Below, one piece after another: positions 1-7,896 of a stretch of 52,008 bases of DNA. Made by a program: the position numbers and the translations under genes. Below the pieces are notes generated by a model that ran no database searches, had not been told where the DNA came from, and was given only the letters and a program-made list of their open reading frames with translations. Numbering within the stretch: the stretch's first letter is position 1; each line of letters opens with the position of its first letter. Source of the DNA: Lactobacillus laiwuensis (lineage in GTDB: Bacteria > Bacillota > Bacilli > Lactobacillales > Lactobacillaceae); assembly GCF_019972835.1 (NCBI RefSeq), contig NZ_BPPB01000009.1:1-52008 (forward strand), written 5' to 3'.

Positions 1-81
1 GCCTCATTTAAGTTATGGACAGGTAAAGAGATGCCGACTGATTATATTCGTGAAATTATGTTTTCTGATGATAATAATTAG
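1..81 (+). CDS. aroE: Shikimate dehydrogenase, C-terminal end (partial)
   Basis: The window opens inside a reading frame whose last 26 codons are visible, ending at a TAG. The tail contains FKLWTGKEMPTDYIREIMF, which resembles the C-terminal helix of AroE-type shikimate dehydrogenases (FxLWTGxEMP). The enzyme reduces 3-dehydroshikimate to shikimate with NADPH. The next gene, 15 bp downstream on the same strand, encodes the preceding step (3-dehydroquinate dehydratase), which supports the call. The assignment rests on a short tail and on context. Confidence 0.6.
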   Translation, partial: ASFKLWTGKEMPTDYIREIMFSDDNN

Positions 82-96
82 TTGAGGTATTGAATA

Positions 97-855
97 ATGG
101 CTACTGTCAAGATTAGAAATATTGTTTTAGGTGAAGGTCTGCCTAAAATTGCTGTGCCTAATGTCGGTTCAACTGAAAAAGAGATTATGGATTCAGCTAA
201 GAAGATTAAGGCTGCTAAACCGGATTTAATGGAATGGCGCATTGATTATTATGCTGCAGGGATTAAGGATTTTAATACACTAAATACTACTGCCAAAAAA
301 TTGCGCCAAGAAGTGGGCGAGTTACCAGTTTTAGTTACTTTTCGTACCAAAAATGAAGGTGGAGTTTGTCAGCTCGACGAGGATCAGTATTTAAATTTAG
401 TAGAATATGTAATTACTAACAGGTTGGGTGATGCTATTGATATTGAACTTTTTCATGATGAAAAAAGAATAAAGTCTTTGGTGACTTTAGCTCATAATTA
501 TAATGTTGTTGTAATCATGAGTAACCATGACTTTGAAAAGGTACCAGCTAAAGATGTAATCGAATTTCGCTTACGAAAAATGGCGCAACTTGGTGCTGAT
601 GTGCCCAAGTTAGCCTGCATGCCTCATAGTGCCTCTGACGTTTTAACTCTTTTAACAGCGACGACAGAAATGAATAAAGAAATTGCTAATCCCCTGATTA
701 CTATGGCCATGGGCGATATCGGTAAAGTCACTAGAGTAGCAGGCCAGGCTTTCGGCTCAAGTCTGTCCTTTGGCGCTGTTGGTCAGACTTCGGCACCCGG
801 TCAGTTATCAATTGAGGATCTGCGTAATGCGGAAAACTACTTGGCAATACAGTAA
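97..855 (+). CDS. aroD: Type I 3-dehydroquinate dehydratase
   Basis: This 252-aa protein is a class I dehydroquinase, a TIM barrel that dehydrates 3-dehydroquinate to 3-dehydroshikimate through a Schiff base in the shikimate pathway. Seen in the protein: EWRIDYY near residue 47, TFRTKNEGG near 82, the catalytic His in MSNHDF near 144, the Schiff-base Lys in DVPKLACMP near 171, and the C-terminal block MGDIGKVTRVAGQAFGSSLSF followed by APGQ. Its length is normal for the family. It lies 15 bp after aroE, so the two are probably co-transcribed, and a hairpin terminator follows. The start is an ATG with a weak upstream GAGG (TTGAGGTATTGAATA). Confidence 0.95.
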   Translation: MATVKIRNIVLGEGLPKIAVPNVGSTEKEIMDSAKKIKAAKPDLMEWRIDYYAAGIKDFNTLNTTAKKLRQEVGELPVLVTFRTKNEGGVCQLDEDQYLNLVEYVITNRLGDAIDIELFHDEKRIKSLVTLAHNYNVVVIMSNHDFEKVPAKDVIEFRLRKMAQLGADVPKLACMPHSASDVLTLLTATTEMNKEIANPLITMAMGDIGKVTRVAGQAFGSSLSFGAVGQTSAPGQLSIEDLRNAENYLAIQ

Positions 856-880
856 ATTTTATTAAGATAATAGATATTTT

Positions 881-916
881 GAGTTAGCTTTAAGTATTAT
901 AGCTAACTCTTTTTTG
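881..916 (+). terminator. Intrinsic terminator after aroD
   Basis: A 9-bp perfect stem, GAGTTAGCT and AGCTAACTC with an 11-nt loop, is followed by a run of T. It closes the aroE-aroD unit. Confidence 0.85.
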
Positions 917-1005
917 CTGAAATCAAATTTATACGAAAAATACGTGTTAAACTTTTAATGACAACACTATGTATTTCTAGGGTAACTTTAGTAATGGAGA
1001 AATGT

Positions 1006-2031
1006 ATGACTGCAAACGAGAATATTGAATGGTTTAAAAATGCTAAATACGGCATGATGATTCATTGGGGTTTGTATTCGCTTCTTGCTGGTGAATATGA
1101 AGGAAAATCTGCAAGCAATTACGCTGAATGGATTCAGTCTAAATTGCAAATACCTGTTGCAAAGTATTGCCAGCTTGCTACCGCTTTTAACCCCATATAT
1201 TTTGATGCCGAAAAAATCGTAGCATTTGCTAAAAAATGTGGTATGAAATATTTGGTAGTTACAACTAAACACCATGATGGCTTTGCAATGTACCATTCAC
1301 AAGTAGATTCATATAATGTGTATGATGCAACACCATTTCAGCGGGATGTAATCGGTGAACTTGCAGCAGCTTGCCAAAAATTCGACTTAAAGCTAGGTCT
1401 TTATTATTCCCAAGACTTAGATTGGCATGAACCAAATGGGGGAGGCTACCTTTCAAATGATATTGAATCCTCTGGCACTACTTGGGACAATAGCTGGGAC
1501 TTTCCTCAAAAAAATAAGAATTATAATCAATGCTTTACAGACAAAATTCTGCCCCAAATTAAGGAAATAATGAGTAATTATGGGGAGATAGCTGTTGCTT
1601 GGTTTGATGTACCGATGACATTAACTGCAAGCCAAAGTCAGAAAATTTATGAGACAGTAAAAAAATTGCAACCAAATTGCCTAATAAATTCACGTCTTGG
1701 TAATGGCAAATATGATTATGTTTCCCTTGGCGATAATGAAATTCCAAGTGAAAAAGAAAAGGAGCAAAAAGATATTAATTTTAACTCACTTAATGGCCTT
1801 AAACCTTCACCATATGGTTTATATGAGTCAGCCGGTACCACTAATAATTCTTGGGGCTTTTCTTATCGTGATCAAAATTGGAAGTCCCCTGAAACTATTT
1901 ATCACAACCGTAAATATTTAAACAGCTTGGGAATCAATTATTTATTAAATATTGGACTTGATGGTTTAGGAAGGATCCCTTTGCCTGCACAGCAAAATAT
2001 TGTTGCTGCAGCGAAATTGGCTGAGAAATAA
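1006..2031 (+). CDS. Alpha-L-fucosidase, GH29 family
   Basis: The protein (341 aa from this start) is a glycoside hydrolase of family 29, which releases alpha-linked L-fucose from glycans. Visible family features are WFKNAKYGMMIHWGLYS at the N terminus, the conserved TTKHHDGFAMYHS segment, RDVIGEL, the LGLYYS block, and the WFDVP motif near residue 200 that should hold the nucleophile Asp. There is no signal peptide, so it should act in the cytoplasm on imported fuco-oligosaccharides. The ATG at 1006 was chosen because GGAGA lies 5 nt upstream; ATGs at 958 and 994 lack a site. It is a single-gene unit ending in a hairpin. No fucose transport or catabolic genes are adjacent. Confidence 0.9.
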   Translation: MTANENIEWFKNAKYGMMIHWGLYSLLAGEYEGKSASNYAEWIQSKLQIPVAKYCQLATAFNPIYFDAEKIVAFAKKCGMKYLVVTTKHHDGFAMYHSQVDSYNVYDATPFQRDVIGELAAACQKFDLKLGLYYSQDLDWHEPNGGGYLSNDIESSGTTWDNSWDFPQKNKNYNQCFTDKILPQIKEIMSNYGEIAVAWFDVPMTLTASQSQKIYETVKKLQPNCLINSRLGNGKYDYVSLGDNEIPSEKEKEQKDINFNSLNGLKPSPYGLYESAGTTNNSWGFSYRDQNWKSPETIYHNRKYLNSLGINYLLNIGLDGLGRIPLPAQQNIVAAAKLAEK

Positions 2032-2034
2032 TAG

Positions 2035-2078
2035 AAAATCAATGTTGCTTTTGTAATAATTCATCATTGATTTTTTGG
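2035..2078 (+). terminator. Terminator after the fucosidase gene
   Basis: Inverted repeat AAATCAATG / CATTGATTT with a loop of about 20 nt, followed by TTTTTT, directly after the stop codon. Confidence 0.7.
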
Positions 2079-2116
2079 CTTTTACTAAATAGAATTTGAA
2101 TATTGTGGTTTAACAC

Positions 2117-2149
2117 TACAAAAGAGGCGCGTCCTAAACGGATGCGCCT
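2117..2149 (-). terminator. Terminator of the toxin-antitoxin operon
   Basis: Stem AGGCGC / GCGCCT, extended by TCC / GGA, followed on the minus strand by CTTTT. It lies immediately after the toxin reading frame. Confidence 0.65.
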
Positions 2150-2152
2150 TAA

Positions 2153-2471
2153 TCAATGAAAGTAATTTTGGATTTTTTGAATGAGATCTTCTTTGGTACT
2201 TAATATAAGTTCGATATAAATTATTTTTTCTTTTTTATCTACACGGTAAAAAATATATTCATATTTATCAATTAGAACATAACAGCCATTAAATAATTCA
2301 AAAAACTTAGTAGCTTTAATGCCCAGATATGGAAATGACTTTAAATTATCCAGTTTTTCGTCTTCCCTAGCTAAAACTTCTTTTTTACTTTTTCACCAAA
2401 CTTAGCCAATAAGTAGGTTTTAGGTTTTCAAAATATTCTTTAGAAGGGCTAGATAATTTTAATGAGAACAT
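2153..2471 (-). pseudogene. RelE/ParE-like toxin, frameshifted
   Basis: The start codon overlaps the antitoxin stop (TAATG), the usual coupling in type II toxin-antitoxin operons. The frame begins MFSLKLSSPSKEYFENL and then breaks. After one apparent base deletion it reads TYLLAKFGEKVKK, and after a second, in a run of six A, it reads EVLAREDEKLDNLKSFPYLG and continues to the stop with FYRVDKKEKIIYIELILSTK, a typical RelE/ParE C-terminal strand pattern. Restoring both bases gives a continuous protein of 106 residues, a normal toxin length. Two independent lesions in one small gene suggest real inactivation, although homopolymer sequencing error could explain the second. Confidence 0.7.
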
Positions 2472-2704
2472 TAGCTGAGTAGTTTTCCTTTAATTTCATC
2501 AAAATTATAATGCTTTGACTTTTCAGCATTTTTCAGCTTAGTTACCAGCTCAAGAGCAGCAGTAAATTCATCATAGTCCCCAATATCTATGAGAGCAAAT
2601 TTGCCATAGCCGTTTTTGGTAAGAAAAACTGGATTATCTTTTTTAACTTTGTCAAGGACTTTATTGTAATTTCTTAACTCTGAAACAGGTCGAATTTGTA
2701 ACAT
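2471..2704 (-). CDS. Type II antitoxin, Phd/YefM family
   Basis: A 77-aa protein beginning MLQIRPVSELRNYNKVLDKV and containing the pattern PVFLTKNGYGKFALIDIGDYDE typical of Phd/YefM antitoxins, whose N-terminal half dimerises and binds the operon operator while the C-terminal tail neutralises a RelE/ParE toxin. The ATG at 2704 was chosen because AAAGGAAG lies 8 nt upstream; the longer frame to 2725 lacks a site. The stop overlaps the start of the broken toxin gene. With the toxin inactive, this may be an orphan antitoxin that still represses its own promoter. Confidence 0.85.
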   Translation of the reverse strand: MLQIRPVSELRNYNKVLDKVKKDNPVFLTKNGYGKFALIDIGDYDEFTAALELVTKLKNAEKSKHYNFDEIKGKLLS

Positions 2705-2727
2705 GAGCATCACTTCCTTTGACAAAT

Positions 2728-2756
2728 ATTGTACATTATTTTTCTAATAATTTACA
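2728..2756 (-). promoter_or_regulatory. Antitoxin promoter with operator palindrome
   Basis: An inverted repeat with 11-bp arms (TGTACATTATT and AATAATTTACA, one mismatch, 5-nt spacer) overlaps a minus-strand -10 like TACAAT at 2728-2733, just upstream of the antitoxin. This is where Phd/YefM proteins normally autoregulate. The -35 is not obvious. Confidence 0.5.
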
Positions 2757-2810
2757 GTATAATAATGAGCAATAAAGTAAACCAAGATCAGATTGGCAAA
2801 AAAGGTAAAA

Positions 2811-2850
2811 GAAAAGAAACAAGCAGTTTATTAGCTGCTTGTTTCTTTTC
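2811..2850. terminator. Strong hairpin between antitoxin promoter and cytochrome b5-like gene
   Basis: A 16-bp stem (GAAAAGAAACAAGCAG and its complement) with an 8-nt loop, flanked by A and T runs. It can act in both directions and most likely terminates the minus-strand cytochrome b5-like gene. Confidence 0.75.
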
Positions 2851-2870
2851 TTTTTATTTATATTATCTAA

Positions 2871-3101
2871 TTAATCTTCGTAGGTACCGACTTTTTTCAA
2901 ATTACCTAAGACACTTTCACCATGAGGTGATTGTCCTATTGCAACAGTCAAATCGCGTCCTGCCAAGTTACCATGGTGTTCACCATCAGTCCAGTGTGGA
3001 TTGCCAGTAACATCATAAACAACACCTTTAATAGCAACATAAGCTGGATTACCATTTTTACCATCATATTTTGCTAAAGATTCTTTTGTAAACTTCTCCA
3101 T
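2871..3101 (-). CDS. Small cytochrome b5-like heme/steroid-binding domain protein
   Basis: A 76-aa protein consisting only of a cytochrome b5-like domain: FTKESLAKYDGKNGNPAYVAIKG, VVYDVTG, then NPHWTDGEHHGNLAGRDLTVAIGQSPHGESVL. Stand-alone proteins of this type occur in Firmicutes and are annotated as cytochrome b5 or steroid-binding. Histidines that could ligate heme are present (PHW, EHHG, SPHG), but the classical HPGG motif is absent, so heme binding is uncertain. The ATG at 3101 has AAGGGGA about 10 nt upstream; the in-frame GTG at 3128 lies before that site. There is no signal peptide or membrane anchor. It is flanked by a strong terminator and is likely monocistronic. Confidence 0.75.
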   Translation of the reverse strand: MEKFTKESLAKYDGKNGNPAYVAIKGVVYDVTGNPHWTDGEHHGNLAGRDLTVAIGQSPHGESVLGNLKKVGTYED

Positions 3102-3171
3102 TGGAAAATATCCCCTTTCCAAATACACTTACTTATTGTTACCTATATTATAGCTCAAAGAATCAACAAGT

Positions 3172-4059
3172 CTAACTTTTACTTTGATTTTTTTGATAGT
3201 TAAAACGCCAGCCAGCAATATCCCAGGGGGTAAAAGCCGAATCTAACTTACGCTGGTAAGCCTTTTCATAGGCAGCTACTTTTTGCTGGTAATCGCGCTT
3301 CATCATCTGCTTAGAATTTTCATTGGCGTTCAGTTTAACATCAGGGAAAATAGGCGGCAAAACGTGAACTACATATTTAGTCTGGTAAAAATCAGGGTGG
3401 TCTTTTTCTAATTTGTCAGTTGTTTGAATTTCAATAAAAGTTGAAATAACTGGCACATTTTGCTTGGCAGCAAAGTAATAGGCGCCTCGTTTTAATTCGC
3501 GGGGCTTGCGGTAATTCCACCACATTTCCTGCTCAGGATAAATTAAAACCCAACTGTTTTGTTCTAACGCATCATGCAGGTGACGCGGAAATTCGTTACC
3601 AACATAGCTAGGGGTTTCTATTAAAGGAATTGTGCCCACATAATTCATTAGGTAACGTAATATTCCCGGTAGTTTTAAGTTTGTATCTTCAATAGCAATA
3701 GTTAAGGAATGGTGGGTTTTATTTGCTAAATGCTTAATGGGTAAAGAGTCAATTTGGTTAAAATGATTGGCGGTAATAATCGCTCCGCCTTGTGGCAAAT
3801 TAGCTAAATTTTCCAGACCGATAAATGTCGTGGACGATGTAAGAACGTGCATCAAAGAATTGAAAAGCAAGTGGCCAATCCGATTATTAACTTTTCCCTT
3901 AAAAGTTTTTTGCTCTCGCCAAAAAGCATTGACTAGTTCTTTGCTTTCCTTTATTGAAAGAACAGGGTCACCAACTTCGACTTTAGCATCCCATTTGCCC
4001 TTATTAACTGCTTCTTTAATATTTTGAATTACTTGTTCACGATTGTCGCCTATAATCAT
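3172..4059 (-). CDS. 1-acyl-glycerol-3-phosphate acyltransferase-like protein (PlsC family)
   Basis: A 295-aa acyltransferase of the PlsC superfamily. The catalytic HX4D box is seen as ITANHFNQIDSLP near residue 99, and a later block reads VLIYPEQEMWWNYRKPRELKRGAYYFA, matching the PEG-type substrate block of the family. An N-terminal segment of about 75 residues precedes the domain. The start overlaps the stop of the upstream GT8 gene by ATGA, so translation is coupled. It is the last gene of a four-gene operon with two GT8 glycosyltransferases and another acyltransferase. The acceptor is more likely a glycolipid or carrier than bulk phosphatidate, but that is inference. Confidence 0.85.
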   Translation of the reverse strand: MIIGDNREQVIQNIKEAVNKGKWDAKVEVGDPVLSIKESKELVNAFWREQKTFKGKVNNRIGHLLFNSLMHVLTSSTTFIGLENLANLPQGGAIITANHFNQIDSLPIKHLANKTHHSLTIAIEDTNLKLPGILRYLMNYVGTIPLIETPSYVGNEFPRHLHDALEQNSWVLIYPEQEMWWNYRKPRELKRGAYYFAAKQNVPVISTFIEIQTTDKLEKDHPDFYQTKYVVHVLPPIFPDVKLNANENSKQMMKRDYQQKVAAYEKAYQRKLDSAFTPWDIAGWRFNYQKNQSKS

Positions 4060-5003
4060 AAACTGACAGGTCCTTGCTTTTTCACATTAGCCCAGTTATA
4101 AGGGTCATTAATAGTTTTATCTTCTTTAGCCAGCATGTGATCTAATTTATGCCGGTCTTCATCACGTTGCTCATCAGTGTATGTATTTAGTTCAGTCAAC
4201 AGATCATTATAAAATTTGGTTTCTTTTGCGCTCTTCCAGAAATATTCTTCATATTGAACGTTTTTAAAATGCCATGGTTTAAAGAAAAGGTTGTAATGAA
4301 TCAAGCTGGGATTAGTTAAAGGCTCAGTATTATCATTTGGCATGGCATCCCATTTGGGATCTAAATGTAAAATTCTTTTATCGCCAATTTCGTTTAAATA
4401 ATCTTGATCAGGGGCAATACAGTCAAAATGATATTTGCTTAGTAAACGCATGAAATGATCAATAAAATTTTCATCGCGAAAAGCTTTACAGTTTAAAACC
4501 AGCATGCCGGAATTAATGTATTTTTTAGGATCAAGAACTAATACTTCTTTAATATAGGCAACCATTTTTGTTACAAATTGAATGGAGGAATCAGTACAAG
4601 CTGCAAAGAGATTATTGCCAAGTTCTGTATCATACAATTTACCAATATCATCATTTACGATTGTGTCACTGTCGATATAAATTGCCTTATCATATTGGGG
4701 AAACAGATCAGGAATAAATAAGCGGTAAAAAATGGACATGGTAAAGAAATCAGCTCGTAAATAGTTTTCCGTACGATTTTGAATGGGCGCAACTATTTCA
4801 TCGTTAATCTTAAAGAATTTAACATGAACATTAGCAGAGCCTATTTCTAATAAATCTTGTTTGTGCTGCGGTGATAAGTCCTGACTTAAAAAATAGATAG
4901 TATAATCTTTATCCTCAGCAGCATTCTTTACTAAAGAGTTCAGCGAAACTGCTGCGTATTTTGTAAAATCATCACTAATTGCATAAAAAACTGGAATTGT
5001 CAT
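4056..5003 (-). CDS. Glycosyltransferase family 8
   Basis: A 315-aa GT8 enzyme, a retaining galactosyl- or glucosyl-transferase using a nucleotide sugar. It opens IPVFYAISDDFTKYAAVSLNSL, has the metal-binding DXD in YIDSDTIVND, the INSGMLVLNCKAFR block, PDQDYLNE, and HYNLFFKPWHF near the C terminus, all in the expected order. The ATG at 5003 is preceded by GGAGAA at good spacing, so it is preferred to the ATG at 5024. It lies directly downstream of a second GT8 gene and is coupled to the acyltransferase that follows. No signal peptide; cytoplasmic. Confidence 0.9.
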   Translation of the reverse strand: MTIPVFYAISDDFTKYAAVSLNSLVKNAAEDKDYTIYFLSQDLSPQHKQDLLEIGSANVHVKFFKINDEIVAPIQNRTENYLRADFFTMSIFYRLFIPDLFPQYDKAIYIDSDTIVNDDIGKLYDTELGNNLFAACTDSSIQFVTKMVAYIKEVLVLDPKKYINSGMLVLNCKAFRDENFIDHFMRLLSKYHFDCIAPDQDYLNEIGDKRILHLDPKWDAMPNDNTEPLTNPSLIHYNLFFKPWHFKNVQYEEYFWKSAKETKFYNDLLTELNTYTDEQRDEDRHKLDHMLAKEDKTINDPYNWANVKKQGPVSL

Positions 5004-5023
5004 ATATTTATTTTCTCCAAACA

Positions 5024-5863
5024 TTATTTTTGTACTAAATTGCTTTTCACATTGAGATAGTAATTCAGAATGTCATCATATTCGTGCAATTTTAGTACTG
5101 TATGTACCCGCTTAACATCCCATGGCTTAACTGTCAAGGTATGAAACACGGGCCAAAAGCGGAAACTGGTAGTAAAATGCTGAATTACGGTGTCCGACTG
5201 TAATTTATACTGTTCATTATAACGACGCGGAGCAATTTTCTTATTTCTGGCATAACGGTTAATTGCAGTTTGATCAGGCATTAACACGGTTCTAGTCTGC
5301 AGAAGGTGCCTAATTCTAGCGAATAATTTTGTTTTTCTAATTTCTGGCAGGTTAAGTAACAAAACGCCGGAATTAATGTAGTCAAAAACTTTATGCTCGT
5401 GCAGATTGTGAAAAAAGAACCGTCCCCAGTAATCAAGAACGCCAGCGAATTCGTAATTAGTTAGATCTTGTTGGTAAAAGCTAACGAGGCTTCGCCTGAC
5501 TATTACATCAGCGTCAAGGTATAGTATTTTATTTGGCAGCTGGGGTATTTCGTCAGCGAAGAGCCTGAGCATAGCGTAAGGAGTAAAATGGGTACTCATG
5601 TTAGCAATTAGCGGCTCTCTGACAAATAGCCCCGTGCAGTCCATTAATTTTAACGTATTATGCGGATTTTGCTTCACCAAAAGGCCTTTTAAATAGTCTG
5701 CTGCATGTTTGCTGAAAGGCTTAAATTTCTTGTGATAGCTTTGAGTGTACATTGTTAGAATGTAGATATGGAGCTCCTTTGCGCCACTATTTTTTATTAA
5801 TGAAAGCGTAGCGATAAGAATGCCATCTTCTGCGTTATGATCACCACAAAAAAGAATATTCAT
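5024..5863 (-). CDS. Glycosyltransferase family 8
   Basis: A 279-aa GT8 protein starting MNILFCGDHNAEDGILIATLSLIKN, with DXD in ILYLDADVIVRRSL, the YINSGVLLLNLPEIR block, and PDQTAINRYARNKK. It shares the fold motifs of its neighbour but is clearly diverged, so the two probably add different sugars or act in sequence. AAGGAG lies 6 nt before the ATG. It is 10 bp downstream of the first acyltransferase gene, and the next GT8 gene follows after a short gap, indicating one operon. The acceptor is unknown. Confidence 0.88.
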   Translation of the reverse strand: MNILFCGDHNAEDGILIATLSLIKNSGAKELHIYILTMYTQSYHKKFKPFSKHAADYLKGLLVKQNPHNTLKLMDCTGLFVREPLIANMSTHFTPYAMLRLFADEIPQLPNKILYLDADVIVRRSLVSFYQQDLTNYEFAGVLDYWGRFFFHNLHEHKVFDYINSGVLLLNLPEIRKTKLFARIRHLLQTRTVLMPDQTAINRYARNKKIAPRRYNEQYKLQSDTVIQHFTTSFRFWPVFHTLTVKPWDVKRVHTVLKLHEYDDILNYYLNVKSNLVQK

Positions 5864-5873
5864 TGAGAACTCC

Positions 5874-6638
5874 TTAATTTATTTTTTGATACATATAATA
5901 TTCGAAATCACTTGTTAGGGCTCGTTTTTGCATTGTCTGATAAACTTGCTGATGTAGTTTTTCTTGCGCCTGTTTTTTAGTGAGACATTTATCTGGGTAG
6001 AAGGGCCCATCTATGTAGACCGTTATTTGCGGTTTCTTACCCCACTTGGGCCTAGAGTAAGTTGTAGTCATAGTAAAGCTGGCAGAGTCAAGTGCAACAG
6101 GGAAATGCATGCTGTTCACTGGAAAAGGCCTGATTTTAGTGTAATAAGGCCAAACATGTGATTCAGGATAAATGACGACTACTTTTTTTGCTTTAATAAC
6201 AGTAGTGATTGCTTTAATCAATTTTGCGGATTGTTCTATGTTTTCACCAACAGGAAGTCCAAAATATGGTAAAACCAGTTTGCCTAAAACAGGGATGCCC
6301 CAATTTGATTGTGCTGCAATAGCATAATATTTTTTTGCAGGAACAATGCTGAGCGGCAAAACCACATCGCCAAAAGTTTGGGTATGGTTACCGTAGATAA
6401 AAAATCCCTGATCATTTATAGCCTGCAAATTTTCTTTGCCAATTATTCGTACTCTCAGAACCAAATTAATGTAGACTATACTAATTAAATGTCCTAAAGG
6501 ACGTACAATTTTAGACCAGATTTTCCTACCTAATGATTTCGGAAAAATAGCATAACTATTTGGTAAATGATAATCTTGGTTCAGGCTAACTACCAAATCA
6601 TCCGTTAAATGATGATAGAAGAATTTTCGCTTGCCCAT
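5874..6638 (-). CDS. PlsC-like acyltransferase, first gene of a GT8 operon
   Basis: A 254-aa protein with the PlsC-type acyltransferase layout: a hydrophobic segment IVRPLGHLISIVYINLVLRV, then VRIIGKENLQ, the active-site region FIYGNHTQTFGDVVLP near residue 110, and VVVIYPESHVWPYYTKIRPF. The box has five residues between His and Asp (HTQTFGD) rather than the usual four, so it belongs to a variant subfamily. RBS AAGAAGGG precedes the ATG. It heads the operon acyltransferase-GT8-GT8-acyltransferase. The operon probably builds an acylated glycoconjugate of the envelope; this is inference from gene content. Confidence 0.8.
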   Translation of the reverse strand: MGKRKFFYHHLTDDLVVSLNQDYHLPNSYAIFPKSLGRKIWSKIVRPLGHLISIVYINLVLRVRIIGKENLQAINDQGFFIYGNHTQTFGDVVLPLSIVPAKKYYAIAAQSNWGIPVLGKLVLPYFGLPVGENIEQSAKLIKAITTVIKAKKVVVIYPESHVWPYYTKIRPFPVNSMHFPVALDSASFTMTTTYSRPKWGKKPQITVYIDGPFYPDKCLTKKQAQEKLHQQVYQTMQKRALTSDFEYYMYQKIN

Positions 6639-6859
6639 CGAACCCTTCTTTCAATAAAGTCAATAAGTAATTTTATCATGAATTGCTCAAGATTAAAAAG
6701 GGCGCTATATAGGTTATCTGTCATAATTTTTATCTTGGTTATGTGTTTCTATAAGGTTGCTAGGAGTGTTTGTTTTCCTCATAGGTGATAAATCACATAT
6801 ATAAGTACTGTAGTAAGTAATTACATATTGTTAATAAGAACATTTTTATAAAAACTAGA

Positions 6860-6993
6860 TTATTTATACCTAGTAATTTCATTTATGCCTTCCATAACTT
6901 CTTTTACTAAATAAGTTTTTTCTTCAACTGTCCACAACGTTGCGTTTCAATTAATCGGTATCAAATCTAAATTTGAGATAGCAATATGTACTA
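6860..6993 (-). pseudogene. Possible degraded reading frame
   Basis: In the 530-bp gap before deoC, one minus-strand frame reads KLVHIAISNLDLIPIN, a TGA, then NATLWTVEEKTYLVKEVMEG and on to a TAA. The composition is protein-like, and a single TGG-to-TGA change would join the two parts, so this may be the C-terminal remnant of a lost gene. I do not recognise the family and the call is weak. The rest of the gap (6640-6860) is AT-rich with no gene visible. Confidence 0.25.
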
Positions 6994-7040
6994 ATTTCTA
7001 GTATTAATTCATCTCTTATGTAAATTCATAATCATTAATA

Positions 7041-7094
7041 TTACTATTTTTATTTTATTTGCCATATAATATAATTATTACGAAACAGTAATAA
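7041..7094 (+). promoter_or_regulatory. deoC promoter and candidate operator
   Basis: A -10 TATAAT at 7065-7070, with a weak TTACTA 18 nt upstream, is followed at once by an inverted repeat (TTATTAC and GTAATAA, 7-bp arms around a 6-nt spacer, 7075-7094) lying over the expected transcription start. The position suits a repressor. Which regulator binds is unknown; the GntR gene downstream of deoC is a candidate. Confidence 0.45.
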
Positions 7095-7166
7095 CTATAA
7101 GCATTTTACGCTATGAGCCATTACTTTTAATTCTATATTATGTAATTACAAAAAAGGAGAATAATA

Positions 7167-7874
7167 ATGAAATATACAATAGATGACTTTGCACAATTAA
7201 TTGATCATACTAACTTACATGCGGATGCGACTGAGGAAGACATGAAAAAGCTTTGTGATGAAGCTAAAAAATATCATTTTAAGATGGTAGCAATTAATGA
7301 GGTTCAATCAGAATTTTGTGCCCAGCAACTAAAGGGGACAGATATTGATACAGGAGCTGCAATTAGTTTTCCTTTGGGACAAACTACAATAACTTGCAAA
7401 TTGGCAGAAACTAAAGATGCGTTACAAAACGGTGCCAATGAAATCGATTATGTTGTTAATTTAACGCAAGTGCGGGTTCATAATTGGTCTTATATTGAAG
7501 ATGAAATGACTCAAATGGTTAAACTTTGCCATGATCACGATGTGCCATGTAAGGTCATTTTTGAAACCTGCTACTTGACTAAAGCTGAAATTAAACAGCT
7601 GGCCTTGATTGCTAAAAAGGTGAAACCAGATTTTGTCAAAACTTCAACTGGCTTTGGCACCGCTGGCGCAAAAGTAGAAGATGTAAAACTGATGAAAGAA
7701 AATGTTGGTTCGAATGTTAAAGTCAAAGCTGCAGGTGGAATTCGCAATACCGATGATTTTTTAGCAATGATTGCAGCCGGAGCAGAACGGATAGGCACGA
7801 GCTCTGGTGTAAAAATCATTGAAACTCTTAAGCAGCGGTTTGAAAAAGATGGCATTAACTCAATTGAAATTTAA
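7167..7874 (+). CDS. deoC: Deoxyribose-phosphate aldolase
   Basis: A 235-aa class I aldolase that splits 2-deoxyribose 5-phosphate into glyceraldehyde 3-phosphate and acetaldehyde in deoxynucleoside salvage. Visible features are [12 protein letters not shown] at the N terminus, ANEIDYVVN with the catalytic Asp, KVIFETCYL, the Schiff-base Lys in [10 protein letters not shown] near residue 157, and the second Lys in VKAAGGIR near 187. AAAAGGAGA precedes the ATG. No other deo genes (deoB, deoD, pdp) are adjacent. A strong terminator follows, so it is monocistronic. Confidence 0.95.
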   Translation: MKYTIDDFAQLIDHTNLHADATEEDMKKLCDEAKKYHFKMVAINEVQSEFCAQQLKGTDIDTGAAISFPLGQTTITCKLAETKDALQNGANEIDYVVNLTQVRVHNWSYIEDEMTQMVKLCHDHDVPCKVIFETCYLTKAEIKQLALIAKKVKPDFVKTSTGFGTAGAKVEDVKLMKENVGSNVKVKAAGGIRNTDDFLAMIAAGAERIGTSSGVKIIETLKQRFEKDGINSIEI

Positions 7875-7896
7875 GTGTAAATAAAAAATAGTGTCA

